Below, piece after piece: positions 12,190-23,545 of a DNA stretch of 64,000 nt. Numbering within the stretch: position 1 is the stretch's first letter; each line of letters opens with the position of its first letter. Source of the DNA: Anaeramoeba flamelloides (taxonomy: Eukaryota; Metamonada; Anaeramoebidae); contig JANTQA010000048.1 of NCBI GenBank assembly GCA_027625915.1, positions 5,084,001-5,148,000 of the forward strand, read 5' to 3'. Below the pieces are notes generated by a model. The model saw only the letters and a program-made list of their open reading frames with translations, made no database searches and was not told the origin of the DNA. The position numbers and the translations under genes were made by a program.

Positions 12190-14550
12190 TTTTTTAATTT
12201 TTTTTGTTTTTTTGTTTTTATTGATTTTGAATGAAATTAAAAGAAAAGTACAATTATTTTTTGAATTATTTTTTTTTTCAAAAAATATTTTATTGTAAAT
12301 TTTAATTTATGAAAAAGAAAAAAAAATATTAAGGGAGTAGTCATTTTTGAAAATAAAATGAAATCTTGTCAAGATCTTGAAAAAATATTTTTTTGTAATT
12401 TGTGTTTCGACTTTTGAAATGAATGAGTTAACCTCATTTAAACAATTTATTGATTTGACTCTCTTTTTTGAAATCTAAAATTCACATCTTTTCAATATAA
12501 AACGAAAAAAAGTGACCTATTATTTTGTTTAACAATTAAGTTAATTCTTGAAAATGGGAAAACAGATTTTTAGTTTTAGGTTGGAAAGTATTGATTTAGA
12601 AATGAAATTTTTTTTTTGGTTAATATTTTTAGTTATTAATATTTTAACTAAAATCTCAGCCAATAAAACTAATTTAAGTATAGGTGATTTAATAAATGCT
12701 TATTTGTTGGAAGTTTAACTATAGTTTATTAATGAAATTTCGATCTATTATGTAAAAAAAATTTTATTCTACTTCAAAGTTTTAAAATTAGTTGTTTTCT
12801 GGTTTGCAAACATTGAAAAAAAATTTTTAACTTTGAAAAATTTTTTTAACAAATTGTTTGGTCTTATTCACAAGAATCCAAATAACAATCTGCTTAATTT
12901 TTGCCAGAAAAAAATTGATTTTGAATTTTGTGGATTAAAATTAACTAATTCCCAAATATCTTCAAGAAAATTTTATTTTGAAGAATCGAATTTTATCTTA
13001 CTACAAAAACAAAATTTCTTGAGTAAAAATTTTAAATGGCTTTAAAACTTAAATTATTATAACTATCCTTCTTAAATCAAAACAATTATTTTTTAATTGG
13101 TTGAATATATCAATTTTTTTGGTTAACCAAAAGTATTCTCTCAAAAAAAAAAAAAATCTTTTATTTTAATATTCCTGACAAAAAAGACTTGTTATAGTAT
13201 AATAATGATCAAAATGACAATAAACAGGGTAAAAACTTGTTATAACGTGAGAAATAAAATGAATTTAATAGTTTTCTTTTTCGGAAAAAATCGAAAAAAA
13301 AAAATGATCTCACTAAACTAATTTTCATTCTTGGTTTCTTAGTTGATCAGAATTTTTTGACACTTGGCATTTCCAAAATTTGCAAGTAGAGAATACCACC
13401 AATAACATATTTTAAAATTTTGCCTTGTTGTCTTAGAAAACTGATCCCTTAATTTAGTATTCTTTCTAATAAAATCAATTTAATTATTAAATAAATGGGT
13501 AAATTAAATTATATGATATTTTATTTTTAAGAGTTTTTTCTTTCATATTTGAAGTCAATTTATCATTATTTAATGAAACAACAAAAGAATTCAACATCAA
13601 ATTTCCCATTTCCTAACGTTTTAAATGCAATTTCTTCTACTTTTCCTCAATTGAAATTCTTTTTCATTTTTTCGTTTTTCTTTTTTCGAAATAATTTACA
13701 CAAAAAAAACTGTTTGTTTGGAATCTGAATTCATCATATTAATAAAAAAAAGATATAAAACAATTTTTTGATTACAAAATAGAACATTTTTAATACTGGT
13801 ATTTGAATTATAAATGGGAAAAAATTTTCACTGAATTTTCAATTTCCCTTTTCCAATAGAGACCGAAGCAACAAATGACAAAACTACTTCTGATAAAACT
13901 CTTTTTATTAAATACAAATATTGTAAATGAAGTGAAAATTTTATTCCCATTTATAATTCAAATACCAGTAAGATACATGCCACTAAAAAAAAAAATTGTT
14001 TAATTAGTATCCTAAGATTATATTCAAATTATTTTTTATTGGACAAAATAGATAACTTTATCTTATTACCTATTTGATCAATAAAAAAATGAATAAAATT
14101 AGTGGAAAATCAATTAAATTTTTTATATCATTTCTTATTAAGAATTTCAAATCCGTTAAATTAATTTTAAATTATTTTGAGAAAAATAGAATTAAACAAA
14201 ACACTTCAAAATGAAAATGCGAATTCCAGTTAAAAGATGAATTAATTTCCTCTTTTAATAATTTGAAACCTTAAAACAAAATATAATTGTCGAATAAAAA
14301 AAATTTAAATAGACTATTTTTTGTAAAAGGGGTATTTTAGAGACTCTCTTTTGTTTTTTGAGTTTGACTTTATTCCTTATTTTACATTTCTAAGAACACA
14401 CTTAAATAAGTATCCCTAAATCACTCATTTGTTTCAAAAAATGAAAAACCAAAAGAATCCATTTTTTTTAATTTTTTTTAATTGTTTTTCCAGAACTTAT
14501 AAACAAAAGCAAAACCAAACAAACGTTTTGAATTCAAAAAACACAAAATA
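12190..14550. other. Intergenic stretch with one MITE
   Basis: 2.4 kb between two plus-strand genes. Apart from the family C palindrome (13794-13970) I see only AT-rich DNA. The open stretch at 12833-13045 has no motif and F/K/N-biased composition. Confidence 0.5.
13794..13970. mobile_element. Palindromic MITE family C, copy 1
   Basis: A 177-bp element with TA at both ends. Its ends are inverted copies of TACTGGTATTTGAATTATAA continuing to about 39 bp with one indel. There is no coding capacity. TA duplication fits a Tc1/mariner-type MITE. Confidence 0.8.
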
Positions 14551-15108
14551 ATGGATCTTCAACAACGATTTAAGCAAAGTGGTATGATCACTGGTTTTGA
14601 GGTAAGCAATTTAATAACATCAAACCGCCGTCTTCGTGGTGACAAAAAGGGAAAGAGAAAAATCACGCCCCGTAACCCGCTTGATTTTGAAACTTATTGG
14701 CTTGAGTACCAATTGTTAAACTATTTAGATGAAGAAACAGAAACTTATCGAACAAGATCAAAGTTGTTAACATTCTTGGAGAAGGTCAAAAAATATGATC
14801 TTACAAGTGGCGAAATTATCCAAATACTCGACACTCGTCCAAACAATCTCCTTGAATTATATTTGTTACTTACAACACGATCGAGAGAGAAAATTTTAGA
14901 TCAAGAAATGCTGGAATTAATTGACTTATCAAAGAAAACTTATATGTGGACAGATGAAGATCAAATCAAGAAAGATAAAAACAAAAAAAGAAAAAAAGAA
15001 AATGCCAAAGGAAAAAAAAAAAAGATCGAAAAAGACAAAGAACAAGAACAAGAAAACGAAAAAGAAATGGAAATGGAGATAATTAAAGACGAAGATGAGA
15101 AAAATTAG
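14551..15108 (+). CDS. RPC9: DNA-directed RNA polymerase III subunit RPC9 (CRCP/C17)
   Basis: A 185-residue, single-exon protein of the RPB4/RPC9 family. In the Pol III stalk RPC9 pairs with RPC8 (C25) and helps recruit initiation factors. The match runs from GMITGFEVSNLI (residues 11-22, cf. the family's start ...LLSNYEV...) through a middle YLDEETETYRTR segment. It ends in the diagnostic HRDC-like block FLEKVKKYDLTSGEIIQILD then TRPNNLLELYLLL and EKILDQEMLELIDL (about 74-129), which follows the human CRCP pattern LTKAE..QLLN.RP....E...MVE..EERL..EQ...LL. RPB4 is the alternative, but the N-terminal FEV and the NxRP motif favour RPC9. A Lys/Glu-rich tail of about 50 residues is extra. ATG follows an A-rich leader (AAACACAAAATAATGG). 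AATAAA lies at 15152. Confidence 0.82.
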   Translation: MDLQQRFKQSGMITGFEVSNLITSNRRLRGDKKGKRKITPRNPLDFETYWLEYQLLNYLDEETETYRTRSKLLTFLEKVKKYDLTSGEIIQILDTRPNNLLELYLLLTTRSREKILDQEMLELIDLSKKTYMWTDEDQIKKDKNKKRKKENAKGKKKKIEKDKEQEQENEKEMEMEIIKDEDEKN

Positions 15109-15650
15109 AAATTAAATCCAATTTAAAATTTTCATTATAAGCAATTGCATTAATAAAACTAATCACAAACCCTCTGAAAACAGAAAACTGTTTTTTTTTT
15201 TTCAATTTGTTTGTTCAGAAATTTTAAATTTCCACATTAGTTTCAAACACAAATGTTTGTATTCCTCACAAATTAACTTGAGTGCTTTTTTACACTTTAA
15301 CAAAAAAAAGAAACGTACTGATTTATGGTAATTTTGTCCACAATTTTTTTTCAATTGATTTATCAATAATTATTTGTTGCTAATCTCACGATCTGCAAAG
15401 TACTTGAATTAAATTCCTTTTTTAAATCTGTTCAAAGGGTTTCTTAAATTAGATGAAAAGAAATTGTAGAATTATTTGCTATTTATCAGCATTCAAAACT
15501 TTTTCAAAAAAAATAATGCAAAAGTATTTTGGCTTTGAAACTCACAAACTGATTTTTAGAGATAACCAAATCATACCAAATCGAAAAAAATTCACAAAGT
15601 TATTAATAAAACGTCAAAAGATAATGAAGAAAAGGTGGAAGAAAAATATT

Positions 15651-15765
15651 TACTGGTATTTGAATTAAAAGTGGGATTAGTCCTTAACTGATTATTTTTT
15701 TTCTTTGGATTCAGTAATTTTTAGAATTACTATTACCATTTAAATCCCAAAGTGAGTTTACATCC
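15651..15765. mobile_element. MITE family C, decayed partial copy
   Basis: The left end TACTGGTATTTGAATTAAAA with a GTGGGA continuation matches the family C end at 13794. No convincing right end could be found, so the copy is partial or badly decayed. Confidence 0.45.
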
Positions 15766-15816
15766 ATTTTAAAAAAATAATGGCTTTTTGAGAATTAAAA
15801 CTATTCAGAAAGTTTC

Positions 15817-15986
15817 CTATTTTAAAAAAGTGAAGACTCAACCCTTAAATAGAGAGAAGGGGTTGTTGGAGTGGGGGGTACTTTTTTTCAAAAAAGTCTT
15901 CACTTTATTAACACACAAAACTTTAAAAAAGTTTTAATTCTGACATTCTTGAAAAAAAAAAAAAATTACTCACTTTTTTAAAATAG
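15817..15986. mobile_element. Fold-back element K with G-rich loop
   Basis: Outer 17-bp arms are perfect inverted copies (CTATTTTAAAAAAGTGA at 15817, its reverse complement at 15970). A second stem, AAAGTGAAGACT with AGTCTTCACTTT (15895-15906), lies inside. The inner loop carries GGGG and GGGGGG runs, which stand out in this AT-rich DNA. It is a non-coding palindrome; I found no other copy here. Confidence 0.55.
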
Positions 15987-16250
15987 CTGTATGAACTTTT
16001 CCTTATTATAATACGATTATTTAAAGAAAGTGGTATCTTAAATTAGTTTAAATTGATTCAAGAACATAAAGGTGGAAAATAAAAAGCAACTGGAATTTTT
16101 TAACAGGAAAATTTCTATTACTTATTGTGAAATTTTTGAGAACAATATTGTTTTGTTTCGTTTTTAAAATTTTAATTTATTTAAAAATTTTAATTTGGTG
16201 GGGTGAAAAAAAAAGGGTGTCTTTTTTTTTTTCACAAATTGAAAATTTTA

Positions 16251-16941
16251 TTTAAGGGACTAGTCTCTATTATTTTTTTTTTGACTAATTTCTAAATACA
16301 GGTTCATTAACAAGAAATATGTTTAATATTGAAAATAAACAAGGTTTTCAAATCTTAATAATTGGCAAAAAATTTTCTCAATCTCTGTTCAGGATTTTTC
16401 GAATTTTATGGTTAGTAAATACTATTTTTCCACCTAGTAACAGATTTATAGACATAAAAGAAACTTGATCTAAGTGATCTTGCTAACTTGAAAAATTTAG
16501 GTTTTTTTTGGAAAATTTTGAGTTGGTAAAAAACAATTTTCCTTCATCAAATCCAAATTATTCTCAACAAATTTTGAAGAAAAAAATTTCATCAGGAAAA
16601 TGTCACTTAACTTTCTTTTCAAGTATGTTAGAGTCTAGTGGGAGAGCATAAATATACTTGAAAAGAAAGTGGAGTGACATTTTCTTAATATCAAAAAAAA
16701 TCACTTTTTAGTTTTTCCTTGTTTTGTTCTGGAAACTCAAAAAGTTTTTGGATCAATAAATGATTTTCCAGCAAAATCTAAAAAATCCCAAAAATTGCAA
16801 TATTTTGACTTTTCCTCAATTCGTTGTCTATTAAAGCTTTTTTTCTCTTTATAGTATTTTATTTCAACCCTAACAGAGTAAAAAATTCTACAAGTCCTTA
16901 AATTTAGGTGAAAAAAAATTAATAGAGATTAGTCCCTTAAA
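16251..16941. mobile_element. Fold-back/TIR element J
   Basis: A 691-bp unit with 22-bp inverted ends (TTTAAGGGACTAGTCTCTATTA, one mismatch on the right). Inside is a further hairpin: AAAATGTCAC..ACTTTCTTTTCAAGTAT (16597-16625) pairs with 16653-16684. Part of its right interior resembles 61740-61860. No coding capacity. Confidence 0.65.
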
Positions 16942-19526
16942 TTAATAAGCCAAAATTATGAAATTCTTATGAATTTGTGAAAAGTTAATAAGAATATAAA
17001 TCAGGGTTAAAACCTTTCAAAAAGAATTATATCTAAACTTTATTTTCTAAATTTCAATTTCATTATGATTGTTAAACAAACATCATTTCAAAATTTTCAA
17101 AAAACGAATTTTTATGGAAATTGATTATGGGCCTTGTTAATACACTCTTTAAATTAGAACTTAATAATTTCGTAACTTCAAAATCTCACCTTTTAACAAA
17201 TAAAGTATTTTTTTTTTAACATAAAATCTTTCTCTATAAATTGAATTCAAAATTATTTATATAAAATTTTAATTTTGAAAAAAAAAATCAGATGAAGTGT
17301 AATTTTTTTTTGACTAAAATAGAAAATTCGAAGATAAAAATACTTTTGTAAGAGTTCTCGAATCAAAGTTAGATTTATCTTGAAATAAAAGAATAAATCG
17401 ATTAACAATACTTATTCGACTAACGTAGGCTGCCTAGAATGTAAATTCAAATTAGTTATGGTAGAGTATTAAGAATTGAATTTAGAAAGTATTGAAAAGG
17501 AAATCAATGGTGATTTTTTTTTTTCGAGGATATGTTTGATGAATTCAGAAGGGAATTGTTAAAGGGTAAATATATTTCCAAAAATTGATTTCATAGACGT
17601 TTAATTCCAAAAAAAAAATCTTAATCTTTGAATTTGAACAAGAAATCTAGACGGAATATTCTTTTAAGTTTATATTTATGTTCCAATGTCTAAAAAGAGT
17701 AGATTGTTAACTTGAAACATGTTTTACCTTATACTTCATTTTTTACTTCTAGTGGTTAATAACACTTATTTGTTGTTTTTTATACAAAGGTAATAATGTA
17801 AGAATATAATTCTCTCACAAAGATACCATTCAACCCAAGAAGCATGAAAATTCATTTATTTGCTTTAGAGAAATTCTTAATCATTTTTAAAAGATTTCAT
17901 TACCGATCTATTAAAGATTCAATAAAAATACCCTTATCCTTTTTCTGGATAATTTGGATAATTTATATTTTTTGGATATTTAGTATTTTTTAAATCAAAA
18001 AAAAAAAAGAATAAAAATTTGTAGAACCTTTTTATTTATTTGAAATATCACTTTTAATAATTCTTGAGCTTTTTTATTCACAAGCAACCTTGAAAAATTA
18101 TCTTTTTATTAAAAAAAAGAAAAATTAATCAAATATAGAATTATTAAAGATCTAAAAAAAAATGGTCATTTATTTTATTCACAAATATTTATTAAATTTC
18201 TTGAAATTTAAAAGTATAGTTCATATTCTTGTAACAATTATTCCAATAGTAAAAAAACCAACTCCTTATTATTAAAATAAATCATTTTCGAATATTCATT
18301 AATTTTTTTATTTTTAGAAATATGCATTTGGGTTGTTTTTTTTACGTATTTTAAGATATTTAAAAAATCTAGAAATAATAAAAAAAAGCTATCGGAAAAT
18401 TTAATCTTTTAGTGAATTACTAACTCAAAGAAATAATTAAGATTGGGTTATTAATTATTAATTAAAAATTATCAAATTAAATGGTATTTATTCAGACTTT
18501 AAGTTGATTTTTCCAGGTTTTAATAAAGTATTTTGGTAGAATTTTGATCTTAAAGGTTTGGCTGTAATTCACATTTTTTTTGTTCAATAAAAATAGAAAA
18601 AAAATGATTTAAACTGTTTATTGAAAAATAAATGACTTTTTCTACTAGTTTTAAATAATTATAATAAGTATTATCGAAATAAAACGTTTTTTATGAGTTA
18701 TTTTGTGAATTTGATACTTTTATTTGGAAAATGTATTTTTTTATACTTCGTTCATAAACATTAAGATTTCTTCATTCTTAAACAAAAATATTTTTTATTG
18801 AAATAATTTAGTAATTTGATGGTTTTTGTGATTTTTCAAAAAAGAGAAAAATTAATCATATTTTTAAAAACAATAATAAATTTTGGAAAAAAGTTTTTAT
18901 GGTAAGTTTGGATTATATAATCAGTTTTTTTTATTTTCGTTCTAAATTTCAAGATGCCGTAAAATATTTTTGAATTTGTTATTGGATTTACTTGAAGATT
19001 TTTTTTTAGTTTATGAATCATTTAAACTTGATTTTTAAAGAAAGAACTTTTATTTACTCAAATATAATACCATGACTGATAATGTGTTATACTAAAAACT
19101 GTTTATTAGTTTTCTTTTATCTACTAGATTTTCTTGGATCAAAAAATCAAAAAATGTTGGTAAATCAACTATAAATTGAAAAAAATGAACAAATATGATA
19201 AAAACATAAATTTATTGGACATTATTCCAGGATTTGTAAGTAATTTAAATTGTTAATTATTTTGGAGGGGTTGGTGAAATATTTTTCTTCTTAATTTCAT
19301 ATTTATAGTTATAAACAGTTTTTGAATTAAGGATAAATAGCAAATTTTTCTCATTTTTAGAGTAAAATTGTTTCAAAATACGTGAGTAATAAATTTTTTG
19401 AAATATTTTCATCAAGTTGGGTTATTAATCCCTTTTCACATGATTTTATTGTATTTTATAGAGCTTATAGTGTGAGTAAACTAAAAAAAATATTCAGTAA
19501 ATTTAATATCAAATTCAAAAAATATT

Positions 19527-19726
19527 TAAAGTCAGTTTCACTTTTAAGGCACAAACTTTCAACGAAATTTAAGGCACACTAAAAATCTCAAATTAAAGCA
19601 CAAAATTCAAATTCTAGTAAAATAAATTGTAAAAAAAAAAATTCCAAATTTTGTGCCTTAATTTGAGATTTTTTTGTGCCTTAAATTTCGTTGAAAGTTT
19701 GTGCCTTAAAAGCGAAACTGACTGTA
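19527..19726. mobile_element. Palindromic MITE family A, copy 2
   Basis: About 200 bp and almost wholly palindromic. Its left arm reads GTCAGTTTCACTTTTAAGGC followed by ACAAACTTTCAACGAAATTTAAGGCAC. The right arm is the inverse and ends ACTGACTGTA. The motif AAGGCACA recurs three times per arm. The left terminal TACA is slightly changed. Confidence 0.8.
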
Positions 19727-20050
19727 ATTAATCTTGAAATTTAAAAACCAAAAAAAAAATCTGATTACTAATATCCAATTCCTTTTAAGTGCTATTTTCC
19801 GAAATGGATTATTATCTATTAAAGTTTTATCCATTTTTCTCATTTTTGAAAAAGTATAAAATTTAAATAGTACCAAATTATTACAAAAAAAATGCTTTTG
19901 TTGGAGAAGAAAGAAATCACGTTTTATATGAAGGAAGTATACCAAAATACACCTTAAAAATAAAACCACAATATTTTTAGAATTAATTATTCTAAATAAT
20001 CTTATTTTTTTCAGGAAAAATTACAAGATGCATTTTAAACAGGAAAAAAA

Positions 20051-20252
20051 TACAGTCAGTTTCACTTTTAAGGCACAAACTTCCAACGAAATTTAAGGCA
20101 CAAAAAAAATCTCAAATTAAGGCACAAAATTTTGTATTCTAGTAAAATAAATTGCAAAAATTAAAAATTCCAAATTTTGTGCCTTAATTTGAGATTTTTT
20201 TGTGCCTTAAATTTCGTTGAAAGTTTGTGCCTTAAAAGTGAAACTGACTGTA
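20051..20252. mobile_element. Palindromic MITE family A, copy 3
   Basis: 202 bp flanked by TA on both sides. Arms of about 85 bp start CAGTCAGTTTCACTTTTAAG and pair along nearly their whole length around a spacer of about 30 bp. Length, arms and TA flanks match copies 2 and 4. Confidence 0.85.
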
Positions 20253-20698
20253 TATAATTTAGTTATTCAATAAATAGTTCAAATCATTTTTTTCTTTTTA
20301 TTGAATAAAAAAATCTAAGAAAAACAAAACAAAAAAAAATTAAAAACTATCCCAAAATGTTATTTTAAAACCTTAAAAAATTCATATTATAACATCAAGA
20401 AAAATATATTTTTACCATGATTATTTATAATCACAAATTAAAAACACAGTAGTTTTTTTTATTTTGGTAAATTAGTAATCATAGAAGGATTATATCTATT
20501 AATATAGTTTATAATTATTTCTCAATATTTTAAATATTTTGAAAATAAATAAAGAAGATTCAGATAAGGAAAAAATGGAAAAAATAACAATAATAGATAT
20601 CATCAAATATCCGATTTTAATAATGAAATTATGTTTATTGTATACAGAATAATTTCAAACATAATATGGCCTATTCTTTTAAATTTCAAGATAATAAA

Positions 20699-20899
20699 TA
20701 CAGTCAGTTTCACTTTTAAGGCACAAACTTTCAACGAAATTTAAGGCACAAAAAAATCTCAAATTAAGGCACAAAATTTGGAATTTCATTTTTTACAATT
20801 TAATTTTACTAGAATTTGAATTTTGTGCCTTAATTTGAGATTTTTTGTGTGCCTTAAATTCCGTTCAAAGTTTTTGTCTTAAAAGTGAAACTGACTGTA
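20699..20899. mobile_element. Palindromic MITE family A, copy 4
   Basis: 201 bp flanked by TA. It has the same CAGTCAGTTTCACTTTTAAG ends and three AAGGCACA-type blocks per arm. It lies 450 bp from copy 3 and 1.2 kb from copy 2, so three copies cluster within 1.4 kb. Confidence 0.85.
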
Positions 20900-21292
20900 C
20901 TTGTTAAAAATAAAATAAAGGTTATTTTTTTTAGATCTTCAAGAATTCAAGATTTAATATATTTCTTATATTGTTAAAATTATAGGAAAATTTGCAAGGT
21001 TATGTGTGAATATAAACTCTTGGATATCACCCAAAGTGATATTCCTTCCAAATAAAAAAGTTTGGAAAAGTTAATTGTTTTTATTAAAGCACAAAAATTC
21101 CAAAAAAAAAGGATCAAGATCTTTATATTGAAAATTTATTTGTAAAAAATTTAACTACTTGTAAAAAATGATAATTGATTTCTCTAAAGTTGATAAATCT
21201 GGACGCTAATTGGGTTTAAACTTATCCTACTGTTAAGATATTTACTCGATTACCTTTATGGAAAAAAATAAAAAAATAGTTATTAATCCCAA

Positions 21293-21859
21293 AAGGTTTA
21301 CAATCCCTGAAATTTGAAAAAAGATTATCGTGTATTTTGTATTTTGTATAGTGAATTGTTAATTTGGTTCTTATCTGATCGATCTTGTACTTGGTATGGT
21401 TTTTAATAGTGATTTAAAATAGCAATTTTTGACAATTTATGTTTTTTTTACCAAAAATCGGGTTGAAGGATGTAAGATTAATGGATCGGTAGGGGTTATA
21501 AGAATAAATTTTGATTTTTGGGTTGTAGAAGCAAAATTTTCATTTATATTTTGATCAATTAACTAAATAAAAAACATTTTTTCTTTAAAAGCTCAATATA
21601 AAACCAAACTAATTAAAAATTTCAATCAACAACCCACAGTTCACATTTTTTTTAATACTTAACTTACCTACTAATCTATTGGTTTTCCACTTTTCATTTC
21701 GGATTCCGGAAAAAAAAAAAAAATGTCTAAAATTTTAAATTTTGAACCACTATTAAAACCCATACCAAGTACAAGATCGATCAGATAAGAACCAAATTGG
21801 CAATCCACTACACCCTATTCAAGATAATCTTTTTTCAAATTTCAAGGATTGTAAACCTT
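21293..21859. mobile_element. Fold-back element D, 110-120 bp arms
   Basis: Left arm 21293-21413 and right arm 21747-21859 are inverted copies around a 330-bp spacer. One stretch of 36 bp pairs without mismatch (21364-21399 with 21760-21795; it contains TCTGATCGATCTTGTACTTG). Both ends carry AAGGTTTACAATCC. No open frame. Confidence 0.75.
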
Positions 21860-21999
21860 AATTCAAACTAAATTGAAAAATATTTTACTTGAACAATTCG
21901 CAAAAAGGGAAATGTATTCCTTTAAAAAGGAAAATTTTATTTTTAGAACAATTTTTTCTTGTTTGTGTATTTTCGCCAAACCTTTAGATCTTTTTCTCT

Positions 22000-22246
22000 A
22001 AAACCGGTTTTTGAGTTATAAATAGGACAAAATTTTCTCTTTATTTTACTCTAATTCTTTTCTAATAAACTTACAAATAAAAAGGCTATATCTTGAAAGT
22101 TAAGCTTGTAATTTGTGGTTTGAATAGTTTGATTCAATATTTTGTTCCGTGGAATTCTTAGAATCAAAATCTGTAATGAAAATTTCTGAAGAATGGTAAA
22201 AACTAATGAGGCGAAAATACTTTTCAAATAAAATTCAAGTATCATT
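22000..22246. mobile_element. MITE family C, diverged copy
   Basis: The left end (ACCGGTTTTTGAGTTATAAATAGGACAAAATTTTC) and the right end (AATAAAATTCAAGTATCATTA) resemble the two inverted ends of the 13794 copy with several changes. The boundaries are approximate. Confidence 0.45.
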
Positions 22247-22999
22247 AAGGGCTATCTAAAAAAAGGCCATTTTGGGGGTAACGTGGGTTAAAACATCACA
22301 GTTTTAGACTCTTTATCTTTTTCAATTAACGAGAAACCAAATTCAAAATTTTTCTGAATTTTTTTGCAAAATTTCAAAGGCAAAAACATTTTTTGAACGT
22401 TCAAATTCTTTTGTCATTTTTTCATCGCATCTAATTTTTAGCAACCCCAAAAAAATGAAAAAGAAATTTTTTTTTCTTTTCAAAGCCAAATTGACGATAT
22501 TTGATTTCATCGTTTCCAACAAAAAGGTGTTTTTTTAGTCGAAAAGAACACATAAAAAATTTTTTTACAAATAAGATCAAAAAATTCTAAAAAAAAAACA
22601 AAAAGAAAATAAGTAAAAAAAAAAAAAAGAAAAGTTTATTATAAAAAAAAGGAAAAGAACCCCCCCACAAGATTTTTTAACTATATTAGAGAATAGTATT
22701 TGGGTGAAAACCAAGTATTTTTTGTAATTTTAATTATAAATGTACACTTCCATTCTAAGAATATTGGAAGTTCAGTTTTTTGCAGGTATGTGCAAGTCAT
22801 TAGTGGAATATAATGTAGAGACTTGTGAGTTTTTTCTGGACTTTTTTTTGTTGTGGATCATTTGATTGTTTTTGTTTTGTAATTTTTTTGGAATGTTGGG
22901 TTGCGGTTTTGAAAACTTTCTAACACAGCGTTCTGCTGCGGTTCTTTGAAATTGTTTGTTGGCTATTGGTTTTCAGTAATAAGTTTGCTAATAAGAAAC

Positions 23000-23130
23000 T
23001 GATCTATCTAAATTACCAATTCCAAAATTTTGGAAATTAGATCTTTCTTCTGGTTACCAAGAAATAAAGAACACAGTTCACTCATGTTTTAATCCATATG
23101 AAGCTAATAGTGGTCTTTTTTTAGATAATC
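23000..23130 (+). mobile_element. Possible Ty3/gypsy-type reverse-transcriptase fossil
   Basis: A patch of about 130 bp encodes KLDLSSGYQEI, close to the conserved LDLxxGYxQI motif of the reverse transcriptase of Ty3/gypsy LTR elements. No LTRs, protease or integrase are visible around it. If real, it is a small, broken, old remnant upstream of the Furry-like gene. Confidence 0.35.
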
Positions 23131-23545
23131 CTTAAACCAATAATTTGTTTGTTATATTATATTTTCCGAACAATTTAAAAAACATGCGCTCTATAAATTG
23201 CTATAAACTTTTCATTTTAATGAATCCTTGAATTACTTCAACAAAAGATTATCATTTTCCTTTTTCCTCAAGAACAAAATCGGTTTTAGGATGTCAAAAA
23301 TGTAAATAAAGAAAACAGACAACACCATCTCATTCAATGAACATAAACTTAGATTCTCATTTTCAAATAAAAGACAAATCAAGACGAAGATTCTAAAACT
23401 GTTTTTACAAACGTTTGTTTATTCAAAAACATGAATTGGTGTAACCTGTCTCCAAAAGGAATAAACATCTCTCATAAAATTAAAATTTAACCAAATCTCA
23501 TATTTTTTAATAAATTCTTTATCAGAACATATTCTTTTTAGAGTG

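Larger units (their letters stand above)
15109..23545. other. 8.4-kb gene-free region rich in fold-back elements
   Basis: No host gene could be supported. The open stretches here (15453, 18836, 19382, 19706, 22051) have no motif, and two overlap the MITEs. The region holds family C, K, J, A (three copies), D and C elements and a retroelement fossil, each listed separately. Sequence at 17.0-19.4 kb and 22.25-22.95 kb shows nothing I can name. Confidence 0.5.

Noticed and set aside
14551-15108. Reading the 185-residue protein as RPB4 of RNA polymerase II
   Set aside because: The N-terminal FEV segment and the RP-x5-E block fit RPC9/CRCP better; RPB4 stays a weaker alternative.
19382-19582. 66-codon plus-strand frame
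   Set aside because: Runs into a family A MITE arm and has no similarity to anything recognised.
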